64,000 nt of DNA from Neodiprion pinetum (GCF_021155775.2 NC_060232.1:25613922-25677921), one strand, 5' to 3'; counted from the first letter of the stretch, positions 39,567 to 52,639 are shown. Numbers and translations are program-made. Notes: generated from the sequence alone by a model not told the origin.

Positions 39567-41294
39567 CGTTTCATTTTCAAATTCATCGTCACTCTCTGTT
39601 ACATACATATATTTAAAATGTTGCCCCCCCTCAAACGGTAGCATAATTATGAAACGCCTCTGGGCATTCAATAATTTACGTCCTATATTAAAATCAACGA
39701 GCTTGTCGTTTCAAACAAATTTGATCAAAAAAGAGATTTTCGGTATTTAGACGTTGGGCAGATTTTCGCGCCTACGTTGAGAATAATAAATCGGTTACAC
39801 CGTCGAAATCAAAATTTCGAAAAGAAGGAAATAAGCCGTTAAAAAAATGGCCAACAATATTACTTAGACCAATGATAGCCAATCATGTCTGCGTGTTCAA
39901 CAAATTTTATACAATCATTTCTAATTCTGTAGTCCGTCAACCTAATTGCCCCTATAATTGAAATCATTGTTTCACATTACCTAGCTGATCTCTTTCGCTT
40001 CGAGCATCAGCTCGCCTTTCAAAATTCCATTCACATTCATGCTAACGCAACGAATCGTCGTAGCCTATATTTCGGAGAAGCGATAACGTTCAGCATCCGG
40101 TTCGTTATCCGTGACATCCTTCAGCTCCGTCCGGTTCCCGTTCTATCCGGACAGTTTGAAGTTGGTTCCCTGTAATAGTTCACGTCCCATTCCTGGCAGT
40201 GTCATTGGCGATAAACTCTGTATCGGACACATGGCGGTTTCTGACTCCCGCTTATCAATCATCGACGCACGTGTGTCGCGGCTTGTCGGCTCTTGCAGTC
40301 AGGTAAAAAGTCCGATAAAAGCCCGCACCGTTTTCCTTCCTTCCTCCTCTTCGTCGTGACGGAAAATCGATTCGTCCGTTATTCTTCATACCCACACCCC
40401 GCAGGACTCGATCCTTGGTGACACTACATTTTCGTTCGATTCTACTGTGGAATAAAGAGGGCGAAGAAAACCCGGAAAATGAAACCGTGCACCCTCCTCG
40501 CTATTCGTGCAGCTCAACGATCTCTGATACGGATTCAACGGCACAAAATGGTGACTGAATGACTGGAAATCAGATAGCGACGAGCGCTGTTGGTGGAGGG
40601 AAGCGAGGGAGGCGTTTCCTCGACTTCCGCTGATCGAAACGGACGGACAAACCACGGTTATATATCTCATTCGGCTTCATCGACGGTAAGCGATGCGCAC
40701 CGCACACCGAGAGAAATTTCTTTCAGTTCGATGCTTACCGTGGCAGTCGTCAAGTGTCATCGCTTTTCACCGAGATCGAAAAATATTCTGCTGTGTGAAA
40801 AACGAAAACGATTCGAGGTTTGCGTCCGTATTTAATCAGAAAGTTCATACCATCCTTCCAGATCACAGTCACCGATGCTCTATTTTCTTGTAACCGGTAT
40901 GCGATGATTTGATCTTGATGCAAAAATAAATCGACGCGAAGACCTTGTTTAGTGGGGGAAAAAAAATGTCAACTAAACACACAGATTTAATGTTTCAATA
41001 ACCGTAAAAATTAAAACGTACTGTATTGACAACTTGTATTTTCTTGCTTCAAAATTTTTCTCAATTCAAAACATCACATAAATCCGGATCTTTCTTGCGG
41101 CTGTACTGATATATTTTTTTATGACATCGCGCGCGTACGATTCGTTCTTTGTCGTTTTTACTTTTACCACCGTCCTTAAACAATACTTTCGCAACGCGTT
41201 ATTTATACCTTTATATTTTATTGCTATCTGAACTACAGGTCAGCTGGTCGCATGTTTCATTTAGGGTTCGGTAGTTTCGAAGGGCTTGTGAGGT
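39567..41294. other. Non-coding stretch with a less AT-rich patch at 40.06-40.93 kb
   Basis: The patch at 40.06-40.93 kb has frames of 66-94 codons on both strands. Donor-like sequences occur at about 40301 (GTCAG then GTAAAAAG) and about 40685 (CGACG then GTAAGC), and a TATATAT lies at about 40661. It could be a promoter with an untranslated first exon, but no coding sequence follows that I can recognise. Confidence 0.35.
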
Positions 41295-41319
41295 GGGGGG
41301 GGGGGGGGGGGGGGGGGGG
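41295..41319. repeat. G25 homopolymer
   Basis: Twenty-five consecutive G residues on the + strand, preceded by GAGGT and followed by TCGAGACC. Runs of G this long are rare in AT-rich insect DNA. The tract can form stacked G-quadruplexes, and its length in the assembly may be unreliable. Confidence 0.85.
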
Positions 41320-43252
41320 TCGAGACCCACGAAATAGCCCCAATAAATTGGCCCCGTCACTGTCTCCGCGTCCGCACCAAGAACCTTAATTGAACCTCGT
41401 ACCCTACTGTTCGCAGCTTTTGGAACCTTTCGAAATGTTTTAACTGTTCGGTAAATTATAGAGAGATGTTGGTGGTGGTGAATTTCTATATACTCAGAAT
41501 TGAGGCAAAAATTTTCACCGTATTTTCACCAGGTTGAAACACCCTCGTCAAGTATTATCCAACTTTGTCTAATCGTTTTTGGCACCGACGTTTTTCCTTG
41601 GCGTCCACCTTCGATAAGCCTCCACAACTTCTTCTTTTTCTTCTTCAACTAGATCATCGCAAACTAATTTATCGTTCGAAACTTATCGACGACCGGCTTT
41701 TATTCTTTCTTATTACCTTTTTCTAACCTACAAATATCGCGAACTTCTTGTACGGATGGAGAATTCCGAAAATCGTGCGAAATTCTGACGACGGTCTCCA
41801 TGACGATGAGTACCCTACATAGCCATTGATTTAAGTATTTTTCTACCTTGGCGCGCTTCCAATTTTCTTCTTCTGTTTCACCGCGCCTTCCAGCAGGTTG
41901 ATCTTTCCCCCGTATCGCTGGTATCAAATGAAATTATAATAATTGTGTTTATACTCCGACGCGGCTGGATAATACATACAGGTATTTATTCAACCTCTGT
42001 CTTGTATATTTCGCGGTATTTTTGCACAACGACGTTATACAATCTCTGTCCCAACACAAAAATTAAGAAGCAAAAAAAAAAAAAAAGATACGGAAAAGAA
42101 AAAACTTCCTTCCCCGCTTACTGAATTTTCGAATATCTTCGTACAACGTTAATCTATTTCAACTTCTAAATATATAATATCATCCGCGCTAATGAATCAA
42201 GTCGTAGCGAAGTGTACGATTTGCATTTTTTTTATTTTTTTTTTCTTCTTTTTCTTTCTACCAACAATCGTTGAAACAATTGTCGCCTACTTCGGTCAGC
42301 TTTGATTGTGAATAATAATCGATCAGCCGATCGGTTTTCCCATCGCGCCTTAGTGAAATATAAACCAACTGTGCGATTTGCAGGTATGTATCCGCGGTGA
42401 TTTTCTCTCTGCAGGCTTATCATTCATTGTCAGGACGACCCAGATACGTAAATACGAGATCTCGGGTTCTTCAGTGATGCGAATTGACCCGCGTGTGTCT
42501 GGCGAAAGCGATTGTCTGCTTTTCGAAATTGGATCCTCTCCCCGATATCACGAAAGTGTGTTTGTTCCGACGTTGAATAGCCCCGACCCACTCAACCTTC
42601 TCTCCCGTTTTCATTTAATCATGGCTTGCTCATGCGGTAATCCAGTTAACAATTCGAGTGGCCGAAATGGTCGACTTCGTATCCCGCACCGTACTGTACA
42701 TGTATTTTCAAATAGCCTGGGCTAAACTCACGAGGAAACGAGCTTTTTGCTAGCTTTATACACTCCGATTTTATGTTACAATCAATGTACATTTTATAGC
42801 GGTCTCCGATTCGAAGGTTCGATACCTCATCGTGTTGTCTGCACGTGAGTCGTGCCTGTGTAATACATCTTACAAATAAATGCCAACGTGAATAATTCAA
42901 AACGTCTATAAGTTTGTTGACTTTGAGTATTTAGATACGATTAGTATGAAATATTCATACGCTTTGCATGGTGAATGGAAATTGGAAATCTTGCTCTTAC
43001 AATTAAACGATATTACGCCATGGTCTTAAATGCAAATCGAATAGTAGCTGCTTCGGTTTTGTATACTGACATAATATGCAGTCATTTAGTTACTTGGTTT
43101 AACAATGTTAGGTTTAATTCGCCCCAACTTTGGTGTTTGAATTAATAATTTTGTAACTCGATTTAGTAAAACAGTGTTTTCGGTTATAACTGTATAAATG
43201 GCTATTAGATGATTATTTGATTAATTCGAATTATGTTACCATGTATTTAATG
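41320..43252. other. Non-coding stretch
   Basis: A + frame at 42378-42725 (115 codons) and - frames at 41700-41927 and 42646-42900 have no recognisable motif. An A run lies at 42072-42085 and T-rich DNA at 42225-42260. No gene is supported. Confidence 0.45.
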
Positions 43253-43272
43253 TTTTTTTTTTTTTTTTTTTT
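43253..43272. repeat. T20 homopolymer
   Basis: Twenty T residues followed by ACCAG. The T20-ACCAG arrangement looks like a polypyrimidine tract and splice acceptor, but no coding frame follows. Confidence 0.85.
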
Positions 43273-43653
43273 ACCAGTAAGTATCAGTTTATCGTTAGTC
43301 GGTTATATACTATTGAATTGACTGGATGAAAATTCATTGTATTCAACAAATTCAAATTATTTGAATAGCCACCATGGCAATAATTCTGTTTATCATTCTA
43401 ATTAAACGAAACCACAAGTGCGCTGATGCTAATCAATCCATTATATTCAATCAAATTCAACTGAAATGGGTATGGGAATTCGTTTAATGAAATTATTTGA
43501 CTTAGGAATTGTTTTTATTTTCTTGTGTAATTTATTACCTGTTTCTGTGTGTTCAAACATTGTTCTGAAATGAGTTAATAAATTGTTTTTGTTTCTCAAA
43601 TGAATATATATTGCAATTAAGGTAGTGCCACGGTCGATTTCGACGATGACGTA

Positions 43654-43657
<4 letters not shown>

Positions 43658-43690
<33 letters not shown>
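43658..43690. repeat. (TA)n microsatellite
   Basis: About sixteen TA units, uninterrupted, within AT-rich non-coding DNA. Confidence 0.9.
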
Positions 43691-43693
<3 letters not shown>

Positions 43694-46600
43694 CAATATC
43701 AAAGTTCACGTATATGAAAGGCAAAAGAAGGGGTAAACCGCCCCGTTCTATTCATAACTCTGAACAAAAACACTTGAAGACATTTTCATTTTACGCAGAA
43801 ATAAAGAAACTGCATGAATTTTACAAATTTACTGTTACGATTTCGTAGAATCCTTTCCATTTCTTTATTTCTGCCTCAAATATAAAAATGTGTTGAAATG
43901 TTTTTGTTCAAATTGTGTATAGAGTGAAGCTGTTAAGCCGTTTTTGCATTTTAATTGTGATCAAATAAGTTATAAAATTCGTCGAAACATGCAACACGAC
44001 GGAGTGAACAAACACACGAACATCTACAAGGTGTAACCGGTGAGCTTTTCACCAGTCTGTCAACATTTCCGAATAATTTATAGATGTATTATAAAATATG
44101 ACTCGTACCCAGGTACTTTTCCCAAATGGTTCCAATGCCCACCTTCTCGAATAAACTCACAAATTCGTCACGATGAAAATTACATGGTAGGTACATTACA
44201 CGTGTACTCACGGCATAGACGATACCATTACCTTGCAGAGCCTCATTTCGGTTTCATTAAAGGCATTAACGAGTTCAATTTCTGAAAATACGAACTCACT
44301 CGGTCAGTTTGCTTTGTGTTTGTTCGTCAAGTTTGCAGGGAACAAATGTGAAAGCCGTGTTATATACGTTATACGTTTGAACTTTGAGGCATTGTGTGCA
44401 ACTGTATCGTCCGTAGCCACGCTTTTCCGTCTAGATTATTTATCATAATCGAAAATCAATACATGGCGTAATTTGGCACTCCGCGGTCATTCGAGTTTAG
44501 TTATTTACGACTGGAAAATCGCCTGAACGATTTATCCTTAAATAATGTAAGCGATAAATAACACTCTAGTTTTTCTGTGTCGCTCGTCTTAATCCCAATT
44601 TTAGTTTCAGCCACTCAACGCTAATTATTTCATGCATGAATCTTTTATCAGTATTGTTTTTTTTTTTTATTTTCTTTTCGTCACTCCCAACTCCGACGCG
44701 CTGATTTATATCACTATTCCCGAAAACGCAGACCTCGTTTTTACGAAAATTCAATGCCTCACACTCCACGCCCAAGATTTTCTATCCCCCTTCTTTTTTT
44801 TTCGAAACGTAATATTCAAACAACGTCAGAACGGTGTTGACGTGCGTTTTAATCTTCGTGATTAAAGGCCATCTAGCTATCGATTGCGGTGACATATTTA
44901 TACATAGCTATATATACACCCGATTACCCAACCTAACGACAAATCCAGGGTGTGTCTATTGTCCGTTATACAATCAGACCCCATAGGACAGCAGCTGTGT
45001 ACGTAGATGCGATTTTGCAATCGGTTACGATTAATCTTGTATTTTTATGAATATTCGCAAGTTTTCGGATAGATTTCTGAGCGACCGATTCAAATTGTGA
45101 TTATGGTTGCTGAAAGTATGGAAGATAACGTTATACGTTCAGAAATTTTCATTTCAAGCAATACAATCGTTGAACTTTTTTATAATTGCATATCTGCGAA
45201 CTTTTTATACTGAAGCCATGCGATACTCGTCGTATAAATTTAACTAACAAATTGTTAAAGTCTGTAGTAACGTCAAAACAATTCCTAAACGCGGTGAGGG
45301 ACTAATATGACTATCGCTTGGTGAAACCAAGATAATAATAATACTTGTTCAACGCGTCGAGCTTCGCTATGAATAAACCAGCTATCGCTCTTGGAGTCCG
45401 AAACATTGCGTGCAAATTTTCATTAATAATATCAATTTACCAAATTGTCCAGAGAACAAAAGTAAGAATACGTCATCTGTCGAAAGTACTTCTGCTGACA
45501 ATGAGCTTTACGCTAAGGCTTGTAGGTACTGACCTTGGTTGGACTTTTCCAAAGGGCGTGAGTATTAGAAGTTTCAATCAATCAAGCTTGATCGAAAATC
45601 CAGATTATCGCTTATTCTGACTTTTGATAATAAAAGAATGCGAATCACTCGACTAGTTACCCTCAAGTTCGCAACTTGTAACAAAGAAAAGTTCGTTTAC
45701 TATTCACGACTTGATTGTCAGAGTTTTCGACCGTGATTTTCTCACTTATCGATGTCTCGGAAATTTGTCATTCTTTAACAATTTCTACCAATTAACTGAT
45801 TGAAAATTTCGTAACGCAAACTATCGGAACATCAAACAGGCAGTTACAACTGGTTACCTGAATTTTTTGGAAATTATTGACAAGTCCTCCGACAAGCGAG
45901 AGAGAAAGCGTCCAGGACGAAATCGTCCTGTTTGCCGGTAAAGTCGGTAAAAAACCACCCGCGCTATTATAGTCTATGCAAATATGGTTCGTATTACATT
46001 TCACGTGAGCTTACGAATGCAGGAGTATCAGCAGCAAATCCGCAAACCCATGAAATATAATATGTGATTATACGTGATGTGCGCCGAGAGCCGGGGATAT
46101 TCTATGTGGGATTTGCAGGTGAATTGAAGGAACACGTCGAGACCGCGATATTTGCTGCAATGCGACACGTCGCTTCGCCGTTTCCAACTTCGATGGAATT
46201 GCACCAGCAAATGCCTGGCTTCCTGGCTCGAGATTGGCGTCGATTGTAATGGTCTTCGTCGCCCGTTGCATCAAGGATGAAATAACAAGTAGGAGGCAAG
46301 GATACACGGAATCCCACAGAGCATCAGGAATTGTGTCGACAATGCAAGGACGCCTCGCAATCATTTTCGCCATGCTTTCCAATTGGTGCGGATTGACCAT
46401 TCGGTGCCATTCTGTCAAGGAAGTCGTAACCGCAACAGTTTGAAATGAAATTGGGAATCAAAGGAACCTGAGTGACTGAAATATTCTTTGAAATCACGAG
46501 TAATCGATCGAGTTACGATTAAAATCGATGGAAATCATTGCCACTTGATTGAACTTGCATGATAGCGTTGGTAAATCGTGAAAATATCTTTACTCCTCAA

Positions 46601-47405
46601 CTTGTTAACATTCAATTCAGTTTCTTCTATCCTCTCACGCGATTCCGGTGATTTTCAGTTTGTTAAATGGTTTTCATTGATTTTCTGAGATTCTGTTGTA
46701 TAATTCAGAAACCATTGAGAATCGCTTAGAAACGTTTGGAAATCATCGAAAATTAGGGGTAACGTTGAACGTTATTAATAATAATCATATGATAATGTAT
46801 ATCACACGATTTCCAAGCGAACGATTGCTCGGCGCCATATGACCGTAGAATTCATCGAAGCTAACGAATTTTCCTAACGTGCATAACGACTACGCTTGTC
46901 ACGAAGCAGGTTGTTACTTTCCGTATTTTCGCTGAGTTTTCAACGAGAGACCAGCAGCGATGTTCTGATTAAACACGAACAATCGGTTCGCCGATTTGGG
47001 TCAACGGAGAAGTCGAGCCTTCGCGAAGCTGCATACCTTTCATAGTCCACAGAAAGAAAGAAAAAAGATACCTGTGACACAGGGCAATAAAGTTTTCTGA
47101 AATTTCACAATATCACGGGAGTAAAAAAAAATTAAAACTCCGTCTCTGAACAGCTCGAATAGTTACGAGAATGAAAATCTAGCCGAAGTATTACAAATAA
47201 TACAAGGTTCTTTTATTTTTACCAATCTCTGCCGATGTTTCGAACGCGATAAACGAGGAAATTGTAAAAAAAAATGGGTGACGCTTGTAACTCCGCGTTG
47301 TGCGGTGTAACTCAATTTTCTCTCACAAAGCGAAAATGGGCTTCTTCCATCGTTGATTACCTCAGTTATACCGTTAACGAAATCATCTCAGCCTGCTCTA
47401 CGTAC
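43691..47405. other. Non-coding stretch
   Basis: No supported gene. A less AT-rich patch at 46.06-46.44 kb holds a - frame of 116 codons (46068-46418) over + frames of 61 and 69 codons, none with a motif. At 46.46-46.76 kb variants of GGAAATCATTG and GATTTTCAG/CTGAAAATC recur and partly pair with each other, suggesting a decayed short-period repeat. Confidence 0.45.
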
Positions 47406-47502
47406 CGCCGTTGATAAATTTAATTTTAACAACGACACGTTGTGCCGCGTTTTGCGCACACAATCTACAAGTATGGAATATCCCGTTTCCTGCAAGCTCT
47501 GC
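47406..47502 (-). other. Possible small exon with a CRLC motif (ZAD-like), doubtful
   Basis: Read on the - strand, the segment is bounded by an acceptor-like TTAG at 47503-47506 and a donor-like GTACGT beginning at 47405. In frame it gives AELAGNGIFHTCRLCAQNAA and then a basic, hydrophobic tail. A CRLC motif near a protein's N-terminus is the start of the zinc-finger-associated domain (ZAD) of insect C2H2 transcription factors. The residues after it do not show the usual ZAD follow-up, the polypyrimidine tract is poor, and no downstream cysteine pair or zinc fingers were found. The overlapping 132-codon - strand frame (47388-47786) is in a different register. I regard this as a weak lead. Confidence 0.12.
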
Positions 47503-48339
47503 CTAATCTCCAATCGCGGTTTTGTCCGATAACCCACGGCCATGAACATCGTATAAAACGCGTATACACCTACATGCAGTAGCATTAACGGAACGAAGAA
47601 ATGGCCTTGCACTAATCGCGAATAATGGGCTCGTCCGAGGAAGGATATGCAGACATGTCGGTAGGTACGTTGTTGGAAATGCTGACGGCGTCCTTTTAAC
47701 GTCCGTACTATAACGGCCGCGGACAAAATCTGCAACTGCACGAGGATATTTCCGGTACAAGTGCGGTACCTACTAAAAATTATCATTATGCGGATACGAT
47801 GACAGATAGATTTGCCATCGTCGATGTACGACGATTATTCCAATTCTCTAACACAATTCTTACTACGTAACTGTTGTACACTGTTTTATACGGTATTAGA
47901 TTGATCCTTGTACTATTACCAGTGTGCGAATGTTTAGATATTTTTCGCAACGGTATATCACGAGCAGAGAAAAATCCCAGTGAAGACAAAGCTCAGCTTT
48001 TCGTTGCTTTTGGCAACGTCAAAGCCTTGCGCATGGTGAAGCAATCGACCACGACGTGACTTCCACCACTGACCTTTGTGCGCCGTTCGACCTTCGCCTT
48101 GAAAAATGAGACTCCCGTAACCAAGAGGGGCTTAGAAACGCTCGGCACATTTCTCTAGCTGACTTGGCATCTCCGCATCTGCGACCTCGTGATGGCTAAT
48201 CGGAAATTCGCTTTGGTTGGGGTCGCTGCGTTGGCGTTGAGAGGGATTCTTAGGGTGCCGAAGTGTCTCTGAGACACCTGGACTCTGAGGAAGAAACGGA
48301 AAATCTCCATCTTTCGAGCTCGTGTGGTAAATATATGTA
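47503..48339. other. Non-coding spacer
   Basis: Overlapping - strand frames of 67-132 codons and short + frames are present, none recognisable. No other feature supported. Confidence 0.4.
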
Positions 48340-48561
48340 TGGAGCGTTCCATGACATCTCGATTAAGAGATTTAGAAAGTGGGGGGAGGGGGGTTCAAGT
48401 TTTTAAATCATACTTCAGATACGATGGTTCGAGAAAATCTGAAAAAAAATTGCGATTACATTTTTCGTCATGTACTTTTATAAAAAAAATAAACAAATAA
48501 ACAAAGAACCAATCCGAGACATCGACGTAGAATCTTGATCGAGATGTCATGGAATGCCCTG
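48340..48561. mobile_element. 222 bp TA-flanked MITE
   Basis: The ends are inverted copies over 29 bp with five mismatches. The left end begins TGGAGCGTTCCATGACATCT and the right end, read inward on the opposite strand, CAGGGCATTCCATGACATCT. Both continue CGAT(T/C)AAGA. TA sits directly outside each end, as expected for insertion into TA by a Tc1/mariner-type transposase. The interior is a G-rich patch followed by A-rich sequence, with no coding frame. The autonomous partner is not in the window. Confidence 0.8.
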
Positions 48562-50545
48562 TATATATATATACATATCGATTGAATTATATGACTTTGC
48601 TTTGACGAAGGAAGCGCAACTACGACAATGACTTCTTATGAAATACCCATTATTGCTAATGTAAAATTGAAGCTATTCTTGTCTAATTATTAAATGCGCC
48701 TGGTATTGAACCGATATTTTCACTGCGTTTCTTCGACTTTTACGGTACTACGCCATACTATTTTTCACAATTCTATAAACGTGTCTACCTAGACAACCTT
48801 CTGGTGTCGCAAGTTTAATAAAGCAGTTTACTAATCTTAAGTAAAATCGTGACATAGAGTTACCTAAAGTGACTGTTGCGGTTTATAGGCACACTCAAAA
48901 GAGGAACAATTTTTGCAGGGAACCAGACGAACCCAATTTCGCGACACTTGGTCTATAATCACGTGTTCAGCAGTGCACCCCTATTTTTATTCAACATTTC
49001 CGACAAAAAAAAATCCGAGAACCAAGCAATTGCATTTACAATTTTCCAAATGTTTTACAGACGCAATTGAGATTTCGAATAGTATATTTTTGCATCTAAT
49101 GACTTAGTTGATTGACAAGACTTCCTTGTATAGATCTGTCATAAAATGTATCGGAAGATCGCAAGAAAGATGGTGAATATCGAATACCATCACTTCACCT
49201 AAGAAAAACTTTTTCAGATAGTAAAAAATGTTGAATACACACTGTCGATGTTCCAGCCGGTTATCTAGTAAACATGTGGTTTAAATCTGAGAACCTCATT
49301 TCCGCATGTCACGTACATCCAAAGAGGTTCCTCAATGCCTCCTCTCGGGTCGAAGATTTTCTTCCACGTTTTATGCATAAGCTTGCGGAGTGGCTCGGGG
49401 CGCAATGAACCGCGAAATATCTAAATCCGAGCATTCAATATCCCGCAATATTCCGTACACAGGTTGGGAGGAAGGCGTTGTGAGTCTTATTGAGGGTGCT
49501 TTCATGGTCGTCTTTGGGGAGCCGATTGGCTGGTTCGGTGATGCGGAATGGATGGCGAAGGGATCGTTCGGCTTTGCGATCCATAATGGACGAGGCAAAG
49601 AAGTGGTTGCTCGTACGGATGAAGGGAGGAAGTTCACGTTTCGAAAGAGCACGTGAACTCCGCGCCTGCCTAGATTTTGTGCGTAGGTAACAACAACCGG
49701 CGAAAAAACACCAACGACGAAATTTCTAAGCAAATACCTCCGCCAATTCGTACAACATCCAGTCGTATTGGATAAATAACCGTCGAAAATCGACGAGTTT
49801 TTTTACCGAATCTAGAATCAATAGTAACTCTGGCAACCGAAGGTCCTGAAGCCCACTCGCCTGGTACGTTTGTATGTAAATCAAAAAGAGGAGAGAACGA
49901 TGTTTGGATCTGGTTCTCCAACGTTGAGGGTGGTGCGAAACTCATCACGTACCAACTCGATGACGTCGGTTATAGAAATATTGATACGAGTCGAGTACGT
50001 TGGTCGAAACCTTTGCAGATATGAACGGTATTGTTACGATATTACGAAAGGTCAGTTATTTTACCGTCGAATCAATACCGACGCTTATAACTAGACCCTC
50101 GGAGTATAGCTGGCGCTATTGAAATGGTAGTGCAACAAGTTTCGACAAAGTATTCCGAGTGAAGTAGTGCAGAAAATATTGTTTTATGTATCTGTTTATA
50201 GCATCGCCCAATGAAAAAAAAAGTCAACTGTGACTAAAAATAAGGTGAAACACTCGGAGTGTGCATTTGTCACGAACAATGCGGTATCGTCAAAGTAACA
50301 ACAATATTTGTACAATTTTTTGAAAATCGAACAACATACAAGTTGTAAAAAATCACGAGTTTCACAGAAAGTCTTATAGTAGTCAAAATTCCTCTCTCAC
50401 AATTTTAAGCCCTGTTTCAGCTGATGTCCGTATATCCTTCCACTTTAATCGAAGTTTTTAAGTAAGTAAAAATCGTCGTTCTAGTCGGAAGATCCTGAAA
50501 TTACAATTACTGCATTATTGACGCTGATCAAAACATTCGCATATT
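48562..50545. other. Non-coding stretch with a less AT-rich patch at 49.37-49.73 kb
   Basis: At 49371-49733 a - frame of 120 codons (rich in Pro, Ser and Thr) overlaps a + frame of 88 codons (49390-49656, containing VVFGEPIGWFGDAEWMAKGS) and another + frame of 66 codons. Three open registers over the same bases suggest composition, although the + frame reads plausibly as protein. No splice borders or family motif support an exon. Confidence 0.35.
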
Positions 50546-50806
50546 GTACCGATGGCTTCTAATAAAATTCACTTATCTTAAAGAGACTGATTATGAAAGA
50601 CCTAACTCTGGTGAAACGATTATAATCCGAATAAATCTACGAACCCTGATGATAAAACAGTTGACTCCTGTGTATCAGCATAAAAGATAATTGTTTTATC
50701 ATCAGGTCCCGTAGAGTTACTTGGATTATAATAGTCACGCCGAAGTTAAATCTTTTATAATCAGCCTCTCTAAGATTGAGTGAATTTTACTAAGGACCAT
50801 CGATAC
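50546..50806. mobile_element. 261 bp near-palindromic foldback element
   Basis: The whole segment is an imperfect palindrome centred near 50676. GTACCGATGG at the left matches CCATCGATAC at the right. Inward pairs include TAAAATTCAC/GTGAATTTTA, CTGATTATGAAAGA/TCTTTTATAATCAG, GATTATAATCC/GGATTATAATAG and CCTGATGATAAAACAGTT/AATTGTTTTATCATCAGG. The loop is under 30 bases. TA within the terminal GTAC/ATAC may be the target duplication. No coding frame. A transcript through it would form a long hairpin. Confidence 0.8.
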
Positions 50807-52639
50807 GTTCATAATTCATCCGAGGTCAGCTTTATGGGAAAATCAATAATGACCCATGTATTATTATATATACCGACTCTGAATGTCTACAATTAACAAC
50901 TTGTCGGGAAGCTATATCACGATTATATGTGCGTACAGTAATGTGCCTTATGTAATGAATATTGCAGCGATGCCGATAGCAGCTGGAATAAATTACTGGC
51001 TAAAACGTATTTTTAACGTATAATTTACCGAGGGAGATGACAATTAAAGCATCATCGATGGCTGACACAAGCAGAAGTCGCAAAAGCACCTTTCGTCCCT
51101 TAATTTTTTTAAAGTGGTTCGATTTCGAAACTATGATTTATTTTTCAATAAACGAAAGCAGATTCATTCAATTTTCAACTGAAAAAGGTAGTGCATTCAT
51201 AAATTCGTTCCGACATCCTTCTCGTCGGTTATTCGCAGCTATAATTGATTTCACCCTTAATAGGTACGTATTTTATACGGTTCGATTAACTCTGTTTTTC
51301 TCTTTAAATTTAAACTGAAAACGTGAGAGCAATGCGAGCCAGCTCCGTTTGTACAAATGTCATGCCAAATAATACTGGCGCAAATGACGACTAATGGCAT
51401 GTAAGTGGGCGGCAGGTTACCGACAACGTAACTACTCAAGTCCGGTAATATTCAGCTCCGTGCGACCGTGAAATATCACGTAGAGCGCTATTCGCTCGTT
51501 CAATTGTCCAAAAAATACAAAAAGATCCGTTGTAATTTTCTAATTTCTCTATAATCACCGCATCATCGGTAGTGGAATTGAATTCGGCATGTCATTGATC
51601 AGCAAGTAATGAAACCGGATTTTTTAAACGCTGATGTACTCGATTAATCGCTCTTCATCAAACGGAATATTTAATGGCTTCCAACTGCTATCTATTTAAT
51701 TACCCACCATTATGCTTATTAGCATTATGCTACTTATGAGCAATTCTAATTTTATATCTAATAACTGTAAATACTTCATTGTTAGTTTTATCACTGTTTA
51801 AGCTGCTTCTTCAATGTTGAGATTCGTTGCACGAATAACAACGAGTCAGCTTTTAGGCACAATTTGATTGATGAGACTGAAAATTGCTCATGTTGAGAAA
51901 ATCGATATGGAATGTGTGTATTTTTTTCATTACAATCTATGCAAGCGATAAATCTATTCAGATATCACAAGATCATACAGCTCGTATGCATGTATGCGAA
52001 AGAGATGAACACATTCACGGTTAAATAAATTCAAAAACAGTTTCACTCTCGTGGGACTCGAGAGACGAGCTTGCAGAGTGTCCCGGAGGATTTGCATAAA
52101 CCATTAGCGCTTCTTCAAATTGACTATAATAATTGTGAGTGTCGTGCGTTATGGACTTCAGAGCTCACGACCGTGGAAGTGAAAGGTGCGAAATGAAACA
52201 ACGATGAAGTCCGAGGGGATGAAATTCAATGTGCAATAAAAAGGAGAAGAGAAAAGTATCAAATATAAACTTCTGCAATTAAAAGTTATATCTCTCTTGC
52301 GCTGTGTGTGTATATTGCATATACTTGTACGGAGGCACGAGGCACACAACAGTGAATTTATCGCCTCTATAATACATGATATAAGCAAGAGAAATAACAA
52401 TAAATTATCAACTTTAACAAAAGCTCAAACTGGTATCGTTCGTTTTATCATCACGCCCGTTACTTTCTTGCCCGTTGTTTTTCCTTTGTATTTTTCACTC
52501 TTGAGCGAACTACTTGGCTCGTTACTCATTACATGAATAAAGAATAATAAAATGCCGACGATTCTGAAGTCTAAACAAAAGCTTTTCTTGTAGAAAAATT
52601 GTTCATCGGCGATTATACTCCAGTAGACTCCCGTCATCG
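50807..52639. other. AT-rich non-coding stretch
   Basis: Only short AT-driven frames (51037-51318, 93 codons, has no motif). A duplicated TTATGCTTATTAGCATTATG patch lies near 51710-51735. Nothing else is supportable. Confidence 0.5.
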
